Shown here in pieces: positions 6,837-13,768 of a DNA stretch of 14,448 nt. The notes beneath the pieces are model-generated. The model made no database searches and was not told the DNA's origin. It worked only from the letters and a program-made list of their open reading frames with translations. Origin of the DNA: Acidobacteriota bacterium (GTDB taxonomy: Bacteria; Acidobacteriota; Terriglobia; Terriglobales; Acidobacteriaceae); NCBI GenBank assembly GCA_021780415.1, contig JAJXYW010000067.1:1-14448 (forward strand), in the 5' to 3' direction. Numbering within the stretch: position 1 is the stretch's first letter; every line of letters begins with the position of its first letter. The position numbers and the translations under genes were made by a program.

Positions 6837-7394
6837 ATGGTCGACGTCGCGCGTGAAGGTGCAGAGGCCCTTAGCGCCAGCAAGAAGGATCTCCTGGAAT
6901 CACTTCACACGATGGGAGATCGTGAAGCCGCGATTATTGGGAGTGGTTACCTCGATGACGCCCTGCGTGCGATGCTCGAGGCGTTCCTCGTAGATGGCTA
7001 CGAGAACGTCGCAAAGGGCGCCCTCCCTGGCAGTTTTGCAGCGAGGTGTTCCCTCGCATTCGCTCTTGGGCTTGTGGGTCCGAATATGTTGAAGGACCTC
7101 CGGTTGCTGGGTGACATTCGCAATAGCTTTGCTCACCGCTGGCAGACAATCGGGTTCAGCACACCAGAGATTGCCAGTTCCTGCGGTGGCCTCTTCCATG
7201 GCGACCTCGCCGCTGACGGCCAAGAGATCGGTTCACGTCAGCGTTACCTGAAGGTGATTTGGCTGTTTTCGAACCACATGCTGAGTAGGGCCTCTGGCCT
7301 AAGGCACTCCACAATGGGTAGCGACTTTCGCTGGACGATCGCCGACTCGCACGCGAGCGTCGTTATGGCCGAGCATTCTGGGGAGGAGGAGTGA
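6837..7394 (+). CDS. MltR-like/HEPN-like protein
   Basis: This 185-residue, mostly helical protein resembles the MltR (mannitol operon repressor) family: DREAAIIGSGYLDDALRAML (28-47), LPGSFAARCSLAFALGLVG (63-81) and LKDLRLLGDIRNSFAHRW (85-102) follow that family's conserved blocks. No mannitol gene is nearby, so the name should not be read as function. IRNSFAH contains R95-x4-H100, the arrangement of the catalytic motif in HEPN ribonucleases, and the fold context (helical, RN..AH on a late helix) fits a HEPN-like domain. Start ATG 6837 follows GGAG (6827-6830) by 6 nt. It lies in the middle of the cargo trio with 71-nt gaps on both sides. It could be a nucleic-acid-acting effector, a regulator, or a binding partner. 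Confidence 0.75.
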   Translation: MVDVAREGAEALSASKKDLLESLHTMGDREAAIIGSGYLDDALRAMLEAFLVDGYENVAKGALPGSFAARCSLAFALGLVGPNMLKDLRLLGDIRNSFAHRWQTIGFSTPEIASSCGGLFHGDLAADGQEIGSRQRYLKVIWLFSNHMLSRASGLRHSTMGSDFRWTIADSHASVVMAEHSGEEE

Positions 7395-7404
7395 TGGTTA
7401 CGTC

Positions 7405-7418
7405 GCCAGTACGCTGGC
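7405..7418. promoter_or_regulatory. Dyad GCCAG-TACG-CTGGC in cargo spacer 2
   Basis: This is a perfect 5-bp inverted repeat with a 4-nt centre, starting 11 nt after the MltR-like stop. It shares GCCAGT...CTGGC with the dyad at 6799-6817, which suggests a common binding protein or similar hairpin role within the cassette. Confidence 0.4.
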
Positions 7419-7465
7419 CTTGGCTGTAGAGAACCGAACTGTGACGGTGCGGCTCGAGGTGCGCG

Positions 7466-8605
7466 ATGGACTCTCGAACTAGGGCAGACGGCCAGGAAGG
7501 CCACAGGCCGAAGAAGCAAGTCTTGAGGACTCTTGAAGCGCAGGAACTGAAGAGAGCACTTCAAGCGCATGCCGAGTGGGTCGCCTCCAAGACGCAGCGA
7601 GGGGCGCGAGTGGATCTCTCTTTCTGCACGCTTCAGCTAGCCGACTTCAAGGGTGCAGAACTGTCTGCAGCCGTGTTCCGGGGCTCAAATCTGACGGGTG
7701 CTATCTTTGAGGACGCGCAGCTTGTGGGTGCCGATCTGCGCCACGCAAATCTCACGAATGTATCCCTCAAGAACTGCAACGCGTCTCACGCGCGAATGGC
7801 CTGGGCCACGCTGCAGGCCGCGGACGTTACTGGTGCAGTCATGCTGGGCGCTGACCTCTCGCACGTTGACTTGCGCGATGCCACTCTCGCCGGTGCCCGT
7901 TTCGGTGAGACGAGGTTGGCGGCGACAAGCCTGTTACGCTGCAGGGGCTTGGAGCAGTTGACCCACGGTGGCCCCAGTCCTGTTGACTTCCGGACACTTG
8001 AGCGCTCCGGAGCTTTGCCCGCTGCCTTCCTCCTCGGCTGCGGCGTGCCATCGGTGGTCGTGGCTGCCCTGCCAAGTTTGCTCGGCAGCAGATTGGACTT
8101 TCCGTCCTACTTTGTCGTGTATGGCCCGGAGGATAGCGACGCCGCAAGGACTCTCTGTGAGCGTCTTCGCGAATTTGGGGCACGTGCGTGGGCGAGGAGG
8201 GGGAATCGCGATATCGGGCTCTTGTCGCGAGACCTTGACCCTCTGGGTAACTCTGTTGTGTTGGTCCTGCTCTCGGAAGCCACCCGCGAGCAGGATTGGC
8301 TGGAGCCGCTCGCTTCGTGGGGCCGTCGCACTGCCAAGGTGCGCGGCGAACATAGGATGCTCTTCTTCGTTGACCTTGGTACTGGTCTATACGATGACGA
8401 GCGCAGGATACGGGACGCGAAGGATGCCGGCGTCCCTCTGGCCGAACCAAGCTATCTGCGTGATGAGAAGTACCTCCTTCAGTGGAGCCCTAGCGAATCC
8501 AGTGAGTGGACAGAGTATCTCGTTCGGACCATCGGCCGCTTCAGAAGGGGGCAACTTGAGGAGGCTGACTCTAGGTTCTTGCTGAGCCGAGAACATTGGC
8601 TCTAG
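7466..8605 (+). CDS. Pentapeptide-repeat protein with C-terminal TIR-like domain
   Basis: The 379-residue product has a charged N-terminus, then about 20 pentapeptide repeats (roughly 48-160; units such as LVGAD, LRHAN, LTGAI) that should form a right-handed beta-helix. A linker, THGGPSPVDFRTLERSGALP, lies at 166-185 and leads to GCGVPSVVV. Residues 211-358 read as a TIR domain: SYFVVYGPEDSDAARTLCERL, then FGARAW, then SVVLVLLSE and DWLEPL. The linker and TIR start closely match known pentapeptide/TIR proteins with a FYSCFISYS core. The Glu expected four residues after Trp278 (W-V-x-x-E, catalytic in TIR NADases) is Leu282, so NADase activity is doubtful. Start ATG 7466 follows GAGG (7456-7459) by 6 nt. 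It is the last gene of the cargo trio. Confidence 0.85.
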   Translation: MDSRTRADGQEGHRPKKQVLRTLEAQELKRALQAHAEWVASKTQRGARVDLSFCTLQLADFKGAELSAAVFRGSNLTGAIFEDAQLVGADLRHANLTNVSLKNCNASHARMAWATLQAADVTGAVMLGADLSHVDLRDATLAGARFGETRLAATSLLRCRGLEQLTHGGPSPVDFRTLERSGALPAAFLLGCGVPSVVVAALPSLLGSRLDFPSYFVVYGPEDSDAARTLCERLREFGARAWARRGNRDIGLLSRDLDPLGNSVVLVLLSEATREQDWLEPLASWGRRTAKVRGEHRMLFFVDLGTGLYDDERRIRDAKDAGVPLAEPSYLRDEKYLLQWSPSESSEWTEYLVRTIGRFRRGQLEEADSRFLLSREHWL

Positions 8606-8905
8606 GTCCGCGCGGTCGCCACGATTGGCATCACCCTAGGCCCAAGTCCTCGACGTTGACGATCGGAAGCCATTCGATGAGCTGCTCGTCGCAGTGGCAC
8701 CAGCATGAGCAGTCTATCCATCCTCGCTGACACTGCGTCGCCGCGCCTCTCGTCGCCGGTAGGATGGATCCTCACCAACCCGGAAGGTCTTCGCTGCGTG
8801 TGCCGCAGTCGTCCCTTAGACTCTGCCCCACAAGCCCGATGGTGGTGGCCTATACTCGCAGGGAGACCGACCTACTCCCGCTATCATCCAACGATCGGCA
8901 GCGAC
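8606..8905. other. Convergent intergenic region between the two cargo cassettes
   Basis: These 300 bases lie between the ends of the pentapeptide-TIR gene and the minus-strand TOPRIM gene. I see no clear hairpin plus T-run for either direction. A 74-codon + strand reading (8705-8929) has an improbable composition and overlaps the TOPRIM gene end. A minus-strand frame near 8631-8750 is open for 46 or so codons and Cys-rich at its centre but has no start; it could be a gene remnant. Both are left uncalled. Confidence 0.5.
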
Positions 8906-10192
8906 CTAGGTATTGAACGCGTCGAATAACAAGCAAAGAAGGACGTGCATCTCCTCCCACCCAGTGCCGCCAGGCGACGCGCCTGATGAATGGGCTCTCG
9001 CCAGTTTCTCCAGGAAACGGCTCTTCAGCAGATCCTTCTTCATGACCTCGCCCTGATAGGCTCTAAGCCGCTCGTTGTAGCCCTTCCACTGAATCGGGAC
9101 GAGCCCACCGTCGACAGTCAGCACGTCTGGCCCAAAGAACAATTCAATGCTGCACGCCAATCCATTGACGTCCTGAACTACCAAGCCGGTTGGCCCGAGC
9201 GCAGGGTACGCCCGAGCAAGGTCGAGGTCAGGGTAATGCAGCACCCGGAGATTTCCTGGAAGTGACAGCCGTCCTAGCGAAGCAATCTCCGCGCGGCCGG
9301 CCGTATCGTTGTCGAACAGTGCAACAACCCGGTTTTCGATCCCCGCCGCAGCAAAGGACTTCACGACGTTGGCCAATGTCCCAGCACCACCCGGGGGTCT
9401 CATTGCGAGGTCAAGGAATGAATAGTACCCGACCAAGTGCGGATACAGAACCGCGAGCGCCCCCTCTATCACTTGCAGGTCCGTCACGCCCTCGGTCAGC
9501 ACAATCACGCGAGACGTCGAGGGATACATGCCATTGAGCTCCGCAAGGGCGAGCCCGCAAACCTCATCGTCTTCGGCGTAGTACCCGGCGTCGACCAAGT
9601 CGGTAATGTCCTGCACCACGGTGGCCGCCCCGGGCATCGCCAAGAGCAGCGCTCCGATCATTGAACGAAGATCGCTTGACGGAAAGCCGAGGAGAATGTC
9701 GTGCTCCTCGCTGACCACGTGACGAATCAGAGCGGGCGAATCCGGGTGCCGCTCTAGGTATTCGTGGGTAGATACTCCGCTTGTCAGCAGGCGGCGATAG
9801 GCTTCCAGGAAATCATCGAACTCGGATTCCTTGAGCAGCGCGAGTTCATCATCCCACAAGCGGTCGTCCCTTCCTTCCGACCACTGATTCAACTCATCGA
9901 TTCTGGCTGCCTTTGCTTCGGAGAACTCTCGTCGGATGTGGCGCGCATCGTAGCCCATGACCCGTAGCCGGTCCAGCGCTGCTGCAACCGTTGTCCTGTA
10001 CTCGATCGCCGTCTCGATGTCTCCAGACGCTCCCTCGAGATGACCCCATGCGATTGGGTTGCGCTGGGACACGCTTCTGGTAAAGACCCGTTTGTCCGTC
10101 TCGCGGAAGATCGTCATCACAACAGGCTCGACGCTACTCTTCCAGGAAAAGACCGGGTAGTCCGCAATGTAGAGCTCACAGTAGGTCCCCAT
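8906..10192 (-). CDS. TOPRIM-domain protein of the HEPN/Toprim-associated type
   Basis: The product has 428 residues. The N-terminus (MGTYCELYIADYPVFSWKSS, then ETDKRVF) resembles the N-terminal domain annotated in HEPN/Toprim-associated proteins. A helical middle follows (about 60-220). The TOPRIM fold is at 228-300: VIVLTEGVTDLQVIEGAL gives the Glu (E234) and VVALFDNDTAG gives the D-x-D (D294, D296), the metal-binding set of OLD-like nucleases, primases and topoisomerases. SIELFFGPDVL (348-358) and a helical tail complete it. I see no clear HEPN R-x4-6-H motif. The ATG at 10192 is 6 nt after the stop of the upstream restriction enzyme, with GAGG-like bases overlapping that stop, so the two are co-transcribed and probably coupled. 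A nuclease role in phage defence is inferred. Confidence 0.82.
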   Translation of the reverse strand: MGTYCELYIADYPVFSWKSSVEPVVMTIFRETDKRVFTRSVSQRNPIAWGHLEGASGDIETAIEYRTTVAAALDRLRVMGYDARHIRREFSEAKAARIDELNQWSEGRDDRLWDDELALLKESEFDDFLEAYRRLLTSGVSTHEYLERHPDSPALIRHVVSEEHDILLGFPSSDLRSMIGALLLAMPGAATVVQDITDLVDAGYYAEDDEVCGLALAELNGMYPSTSRVIVLTEGVTDLQVIEGALAVLYPHLVGYYSFLDLAMRPPGGAGTLANVVKSFAAAGIENRVVALFDNDTAGRAEIASLGRLSLPGNLRVLHYPDLDLARAYPALGPTGLVVQDVNGLACSIELFFGPDVLTVDGGLVPIQWKGYNERLRAYQGEVMKKDLLKSRFLEKLARAHSSGASPGGTGWEEMHVLLCLLFDAFNT

Positions 10193-10198
10193 GCCTCA

Positions 10199-13135
10199 CT
10201 ACCTCGCGCTCGGCTTGGTCCCTTGATGCTCTGCGCGTTGCAGGTTGAGGGCGAGGAGGGACTCGAGGAGCTGCTCGTCGGACATTGAGGGGTCCCAGCC
10301 GTAGGCGGCGAAGACAGCGGCGTCGAGCTTCTCGTGGGCGTTGGCAAGCCAGGTGGGGCGCTGGTTGTAGAGGTTGGTCAGGGTGTGGGCCTTGAGTTTG
10401 ACCGCACTCTCGACGTCCTTGGGCACGATTCGCGGGTAGCGGACGGTGCCGATGCCGCGGGCGTCCGGGTCGTGGACGTAGCGTGCCCACGGGCCGTCGG
10501 ACGAGCCGGGGAACTCGAGCACCTCCTCGCACGTCCACTCCGGCGGGTTGAGCCAGTTAGAGCGCAGCTCGTTCAGCTCATTCGCGGCCGCCGCGATCGC
10601 CTGCTCCTGCGGGTTGCCCTGCGGTTCCCTCCCCGGCGGCCACGGAAATGGGAACGTCTCGAAGCACGAGGTTGCCGTGTAGCGCGGGCGCGTCTCGAGT
10701 CGCGTCCCCATCCGCAGCGCCCACAGCTCGTGGATGCGAGAGTGCAGCACACCGAGAGTGGTATCGGTGTCCAGCGCGAAAGCGAAGACCTGGTGGTCGG
10801 GGAGTGTCGGCGCTTCCATCAAGACGAAAAACCGGTACTTTGTCAATGACGGTGTGGCAATGAAGCGCGGCAGGGGCGCAAGTGCGGCGCGCATGCCGGA
10901 GCGAGCCTCGACGTGGAGCCACCACCGGTCACGATAGGCGTCTCGCTTGTTTCCGGTTCGAGTGGGTCGGACACGCTCACGGACGAGGGCGAACGGCTCC
11001 TCGTACAGCGCCGCCTCGGCCTCGCGGCGTGAGGTTCCGAAATCAATGATCCACATCCAGCGGTTGCGGCGCGTGACATCGATGCCGTTGACCCAGGGCA
11101 GCAGGACGTCCGAGTTGGGTCTGCCATGGGGGTTGGGACAGCGGAGGAGATCCAGCGCCTCACCGTCCGCGATCTCAAACGGGCCTCCCTTGGTGTCGCC
11201 CATGAAGCAGACGCTGAGGTTCTCGGCCAGCCGCACGGCGGACGTGAGGTCGGATGATGCCGTCAGGTTTGCGTTGATCCGCGAGACAGGGATGCCATCG
11301 AGTGTCCGCTCCCCCTCGTCGCCGCGATCCTGGCCAACCATCGACACGTGGACGTTGGCGCCGTCGAGGATCCACTCGCGGTCGCTGACGGCGAAGAAAA
11401 TGTCGCCGCTTTCCTTGATTCGTTCGAGCACCTTCCGGTTCGCGCCGCCGCGGATGCCCTGCGTCGCCAGCAGGCCAGCTCGCTGGCATCCCTTCGCCTC
11501 GACGTGCCGGCGCGCCTTCTCGAACCAGTAGCAACACAGGTCGGCCTCGCGCGGCACCCGGCCCTGCCACACCTGGAAGAGCTGGTCGATGTAGCCGTCC
11601 CCGAGCCCGCGCCGCAACAGCTTGCCGCCGAGGAACGGCGGGTTGCTGACGATGTAGTCGACGGTAGGCCAGTCCGGCTCCTTCGGGTGCTCGGGGTCGG
11701 ACAGGTTGAGGATAGCGTCGCGGCACTGGATGCTGTCCATCGGCCTGAGCACCGGATCGTCAGGGAGGTGGAACCCCTGGCGGTCGAGCGCTTGCAGGTA
11801 GCCGATCCAGACGACCATCTGCGCCAGCTCGGCGGCGTAGGGGTTGATCTCGATGCCGTGGAGCTGGAGCGGGTCCACCATGGGGATGAAGCTCGGCACG
11901 CCGTGCGCCGCGGCGAAGCTCAGGACCTCGCGCTCGAGACCCATGAGCTTCTGCAGGGTGACGTAGAGGAAGTTGCCGGAGCCGCAGGCGGGGTCGAGGA
12001 CCTTGACCGTGGTGAGGCGGTCGAGGAAGTTGCGCACGAGCGTGTCGGCTTCAAGCCGCGCCTTGTCGAGCGCCTTCCCGGCCAGTGGCCTTTCCTTGCC
12101 GGTCGGGCTCCGCTTGCCGGTTGCGAGGACGTTGAGGACCGTCGTGCGGCGCTCGTCCCACTCGCGCCGCATCGGCTGCATGACGACCGGTTCGACGAGC
12201 GTCTCGATGTCCTCTCGGCTGGTGAAGTGGGCGCCGATCTGCGAGCGCTTGTCGGGGTCGAGGCCGCGCTCGAACAGCGTCCCGAAGATCGCGGGCTCGA
12301 CGTCGCTCCAGTCCGCCCGCGCGGCCGCATCGAGGAGGCCGATCTCGTTCGGCTGCAGCGCGACCACCGCCGCGTCGTTGAATAGGTTGCCGTTGAAGCG
12401 CTTGATCTCGTCGGCGCCGAAGAAGCCGCCGGTCGCCATCTTGGCGAAGAGGTCCTCGAGCATCGGGCGCAGCCGCGCCGGGTCCTGGCGGGCGCGGCCG
12501 AGCACCTCGGTGAACAGGCCCTTGCGCAGCAGGCCCACGTCCTCGGCGAACATGCAGAAGACGAGACGGTCGAGGAAGCGGGCGGCGGTGTGCGGCTCGA
12601 CGCCGCGGGCGCGCAGCGCCTGCGCCAGCTGGCCGATCTGGCGCGCGACCGCCTCGGTGATCTCGACCCGCCGCCGGTTCGGCCGCAGGCTCTCGGGATC
12701 GAAGAAGACCGCCCGCAGAGTGCGCATCCCCTCGGGGGTGGCGAGGGCGTCGAGGCTCAGGCCGTACACCTGGGAGTCGGTGTTGGTGAAGTTGGTGTGG
12801 ATCTCGATGCGCTCCATGTCGCAGACGACGAGCAGCGGCGGGTTCTCGAGGTCCTCGCGGTAGTCGTTGAGCTGCTTGTAGGCGGCCTTGAGGTCCTTGC
12901 GCTTGCCCTTGTACTCCCAGCCGAAGTAGTTCTTCTTCCAGACGTCGGCCCAGCCGTCCTCGCCGCCAAGCTTCTTCGCCCCCCGCTCCAAGCAGAACCG
13001 CTCACCGGTGGGGTCGGCGGCGGCGGGCTTGGGATGGCCGACCAGCTCGCAGAGGTCGAGGAAGTGCTCCTGGCACGCCTGGCGCTCGCGCAATTCGACG
13101 CGCTGCCACTTGTGGATGAATTCCTGAGCGTTCAC
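10199..13135 (-). CDS. MmeI-like Type IIL/IIG restriction-modification enzyme
   Basis: This 978-residue protein combines endonuclease, N6-adenine methyltransferase and target recognition in one chain. The N-terminal MmeI_N-type domain carries the nuclease motif D64-x9-E74-Y-K76 (DVWKKNYFGWEYK), spaced as in MmeI (D70, E80, K82). A helical spacer (about 160-330; LVFCMFAEDVGLL, FERGLDPDKRSQIGAHFT) precedes the methylase: motif I DPACGSGNFLY (381-391), HGIEINPYAAELA (426-438) and motif IV SNPPF (497-501). The rest is target recognition and C-terminal helical sequence (to ...QLLESLLALNLQR). MmeI itself is 919 residues, so the length fits an intact enzyme. GTG 13135 aligns with relatives starting 'M-x-x-Q-E-F-I-x-K-W'; its ribosome site is weak, and a GTG at 13174 is the alternative. 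First gene of the minus-strand operon. Confidence 0.93.
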   Translation of the reverse strand: MNAQEFIHKWQRVELRERQACQEHFLDLCELVGHPKPAAADPTGERFCLERGAKKLGGEDGWADVWKKNYFGWEYKGKRKDLKAAYKQLNDYREDLENPPLLVVCDMERIEIHTNFTNTDSQVYGLSLDALATPEGMRTLRAVFFDPESLRPNRRRVEITEAVARQIGQLAQALRARGVEPHTAARFLDRLVFCMFAEDVGLLRKGLFTEVLGRARQDPARLRPMLEDLFAKMATGGFFGADEIKRFNGNLFNDAAVVALQPNEIGLLDAAARADWSDVEPAIFGTLFERGLDPDKRSQIGAHFTSREDIETLVEPVVMQPMRREWDERRTTVLNVLATGKRSPTGKERPLAGKALDKARLEADTLVRNFLDRLTTVKVLDPACGSGNFLYVTLQKLMGLEREVLSFAAAHGVPSFIPMVDPLQLHGIEINPYAAELAQMVVWIGYLQALDRQGFHLPDDPVLRPMDSIQCRDAILNLSDPEHPKEPDWPTVDYIVSNPPFLGGKLLRRGLGDGYIDQLFQVWQGRVPREADLCCYWFEKARRHVEAKGCQRAGLLATQGIRGGANRKVLERIKESGDIFFAVSDREWILDGANVHVSMVGQDRGDEGERTLDGIPVSRINANLTASSDLTSAVRLAENLSVCFMGDTKGGPFEIADGEALDLLRCPNPHGRPNSDVLLPWVNGIDVTRRNRWMWIIDFGTSRREAEAALYEEPFALVRERVRPTRTGNKRDAYRDRWWLHVEARSGMRAALAPLPRFIATPSLTKYRFFVLMEAPTLPDHQVFAFALDTDTTLGVLHSRIHELWALRMGTRLETRPRYTATSCFETFPFPWPPGREPQGNPQEQAIAAAANELNELRSNWLNPPEWTCEEVLEFPGSSDGPWARYVHDPDARGIGTVRYPRIVPKDVESAVKLKAHTLTNLYNQRPTWLANAHEKLDAAVFAAYGWDPSMSDEQLLESLLALNLQRAEHQGTKPSAR

Positions 13136-13306
13136 GAGCTGAGATTGTCGCACGTCTGATCCAACCGGGGTCACCGCTCCCCTCGCGACGGAGGGTGGTC
13201 CGAAGCCCCGTTGCGGGGACCGGACGGGACAAAGGAACGGTTGGGCTCCTGCTGACGCGACCTGCCGGGGACCCTGAAAGTGCCAGCAGGTATTGGTCAC
13301 CCACGA

Positions 13307-13332
13307 GACCAGTTTCACTCTTGAAATTGGTC
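13307..13332. promoter_or_regulatory. 26-bp dyad upstream of the restriction operon
   Basis: GACCAGTTTCA (13307-13317) and TGAAATTGGTC (13322-13332) are inverted copies matching at 10 of 11 positions around CTCT. The dyad is in an AT-richer pocket about 170 bp upstream of the MmeI-like start. It could be an operator for a controller, an integrase/Xis site, or an RNA hairpin. Confidence 0.5.
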
Positions 13333-13538
13333 AAAATTGGGCGCGCGCCTTGGTCCGAGGGGGAGGCGAAAACGCCGTAAATTCGATATGCGCTACAAAC
13401 AGCGCGAGACAAGCGCCGGGGCCTACAGGGTTCTTCGCGATCGTGCTGTTAGACGCGGGACTGTCGACTCGCCGACGAACGCTTGTGCTCAGCCGCGGAA
13501 GCGGGCGCTTCCTCCAGCCGTGGCCAGGGCGTCACCGC

Positions 13539-13556
13539 GTAGCACAGACGTAGCAC
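13539..13556 (+). promoter_or_regulatory. Putative integrase arm-type sites, right pair (GTAGCAC x2)
   Basis: GTAGCAC occurs at 13539-13545 and 13550-13556, starts 11 bp apart, the same heptamer, spacing and strand as the pair at 624-641. The pair ends 37 bp inside attR. The extended forms are GTAGCACAGAC and GTAGCACCAGA here, and GTAGCACCAAT and GTAGCACAGAA at the left. Confidence 0.55.
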
Positions 13557-13593
13557 CAGACGTCTGCCGGCGCAGGAGAATGCTGTAAGTTGT

Positions 13594-13646
13594 TGATGGG
13601 TGGTGCGCCCGGGGCGATTCGAACGCCCGGCCTTCAGATCCGGAGT
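13594..13646 (-). repeat. attR: 53-bp direct repeat copy 2, inside the intact tRNA-Arg(CCG)
   Basis: Identical to 442-494. It covers the tRNA from the anticodon loop to CCA and 7 bases past it. The strand exchange site must lie somewhere in these 53 bp; tyrosine recombinases of this type often cross over in the anticodon or T-loop. The element supplies the 3' half of the working tRNA here, so the gene stays intact. Confidence 0.92.
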
Positions 13647-13677
13647 CTGACGCTCTATCCAGCTGAGCTACGGGCGC
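13601..13677 (-). tRNA. tRNA-Arg(CCG)
   Basis: A 77-nt cloverleaf with encoded CCA (TGG at 13601-13603 on +). The acceptor GCGCCCG pairs with CGGGCGC; the anticodon stem TCAGA/TCTGA encloses CTCCGGA, giving anticodon CCG (codon CGG). The T-arm is GGGCG-TTCGAAT-CGCCC. It is the last gene of a four-tRNA minus-strand cluster and the island's integration target. Confidence 0.96.
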
Positions 13678-13683
13678 ACGAGG

Positions 13684-13761
13684 TGGGGTGAGCGAGGGGA
13701 TTTGAACCCCCGACCACCGGAGCCACAGTCCGGTGCTCTGACCAGCTGAGCTACGCTCACC
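13684..13761 (-). tRNA. tRNA-His(GTG)
   Basis: The acceptor GTGAGCG pairs with CGCTCAC. The anticodon loop CTGTGGC gives GTG. Histidine identity is confirmed by the extra G-1 (C at 13761 on +) opposite discriminator C73. CCA is encoded at 13684-13686. Six bases separate it from tRNA-Arg(CCG). Confidence 0.96.
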
Positions 13762-13768
13762 ACAAGGC

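Larger units (their letters stand above)
13136..13593. other. Non-coding right end of the island and leader of the restriction operon
   Basis: These 458 bases carry no convincing gene. They should contain the minus-strand promoter of the restriction operon, though I find no good -35/-10 pair. Features seen: a GC hairpin CCCCG-TTG-CGGGG (13206-13218) that would lie in the operon leader, a long dyad at 13307-13332, three direct TTGGTC copies (13293, 13327, 13350), small hairpins GGCG-AAAA-CGCC (13365-13376) and GCGCT/AGCGC (13390-13405), the GTAGCAC pair, and a CAGACGTCTG palindrome (13557-13566). Confidence 0.6.
442..13646. mobile_element. Integrative element (genomic island) in tRNA-Arg(CCG)
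   Basis: The element is defined by the 53-bp direct repeats at both ends, a tyrosine recombinase next to one of them, and an intact tRNA at the other. Its unique part is about 13.1 kb. It carries integration and replication genes (int, HTH protein, excisionase-like protein, Prim-Pol, DUF3987), a three-gene cargo cassette (Ntn-hydrolase, MltR-like, pentapeptide-TIR) and a minus-strand MmeI-like/TOPRIM cassette. There are no virion, packaging or conjugation genes. Tyrosine-recombinase islands at tRNA 3' ends are a well-known class; here int sits at the end far from the intact tRNA. The 53-bp identity and intact catalytic genes suggest recent, possibly still mobile, insertion. Confidence 0.9.

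Noticed and set aside
8631..8770. Cys-rich minus-strand frame (centre CSCWCHCDEQL)
   Set aside because: There is no start codon and an upstream stop; could be a remnant, but the evidence is too thin to call.
8705..8929. A 74-codon + strand open reading in the convergent gap
   Set aside because: Composition is not protein-like, there is no ribosome site, and it overlaps the end of the TOPRIM gene.
11348..12385. A 345-codon open reading on the + strand, and others at 11973-12863 and 12590-13159
   Set aside because: They lie antisense inside the MmeI-like gene, whose motifs are clear; long shadow frames are expected in GC-rich DNA.
10199..13135. BREX PglX or a plain methylase
   Set aside because: The D-x9-E-x-K nuclease motif and MmeI-type domain order fit Type IIL/IIG better, and no other BREX genes are present.
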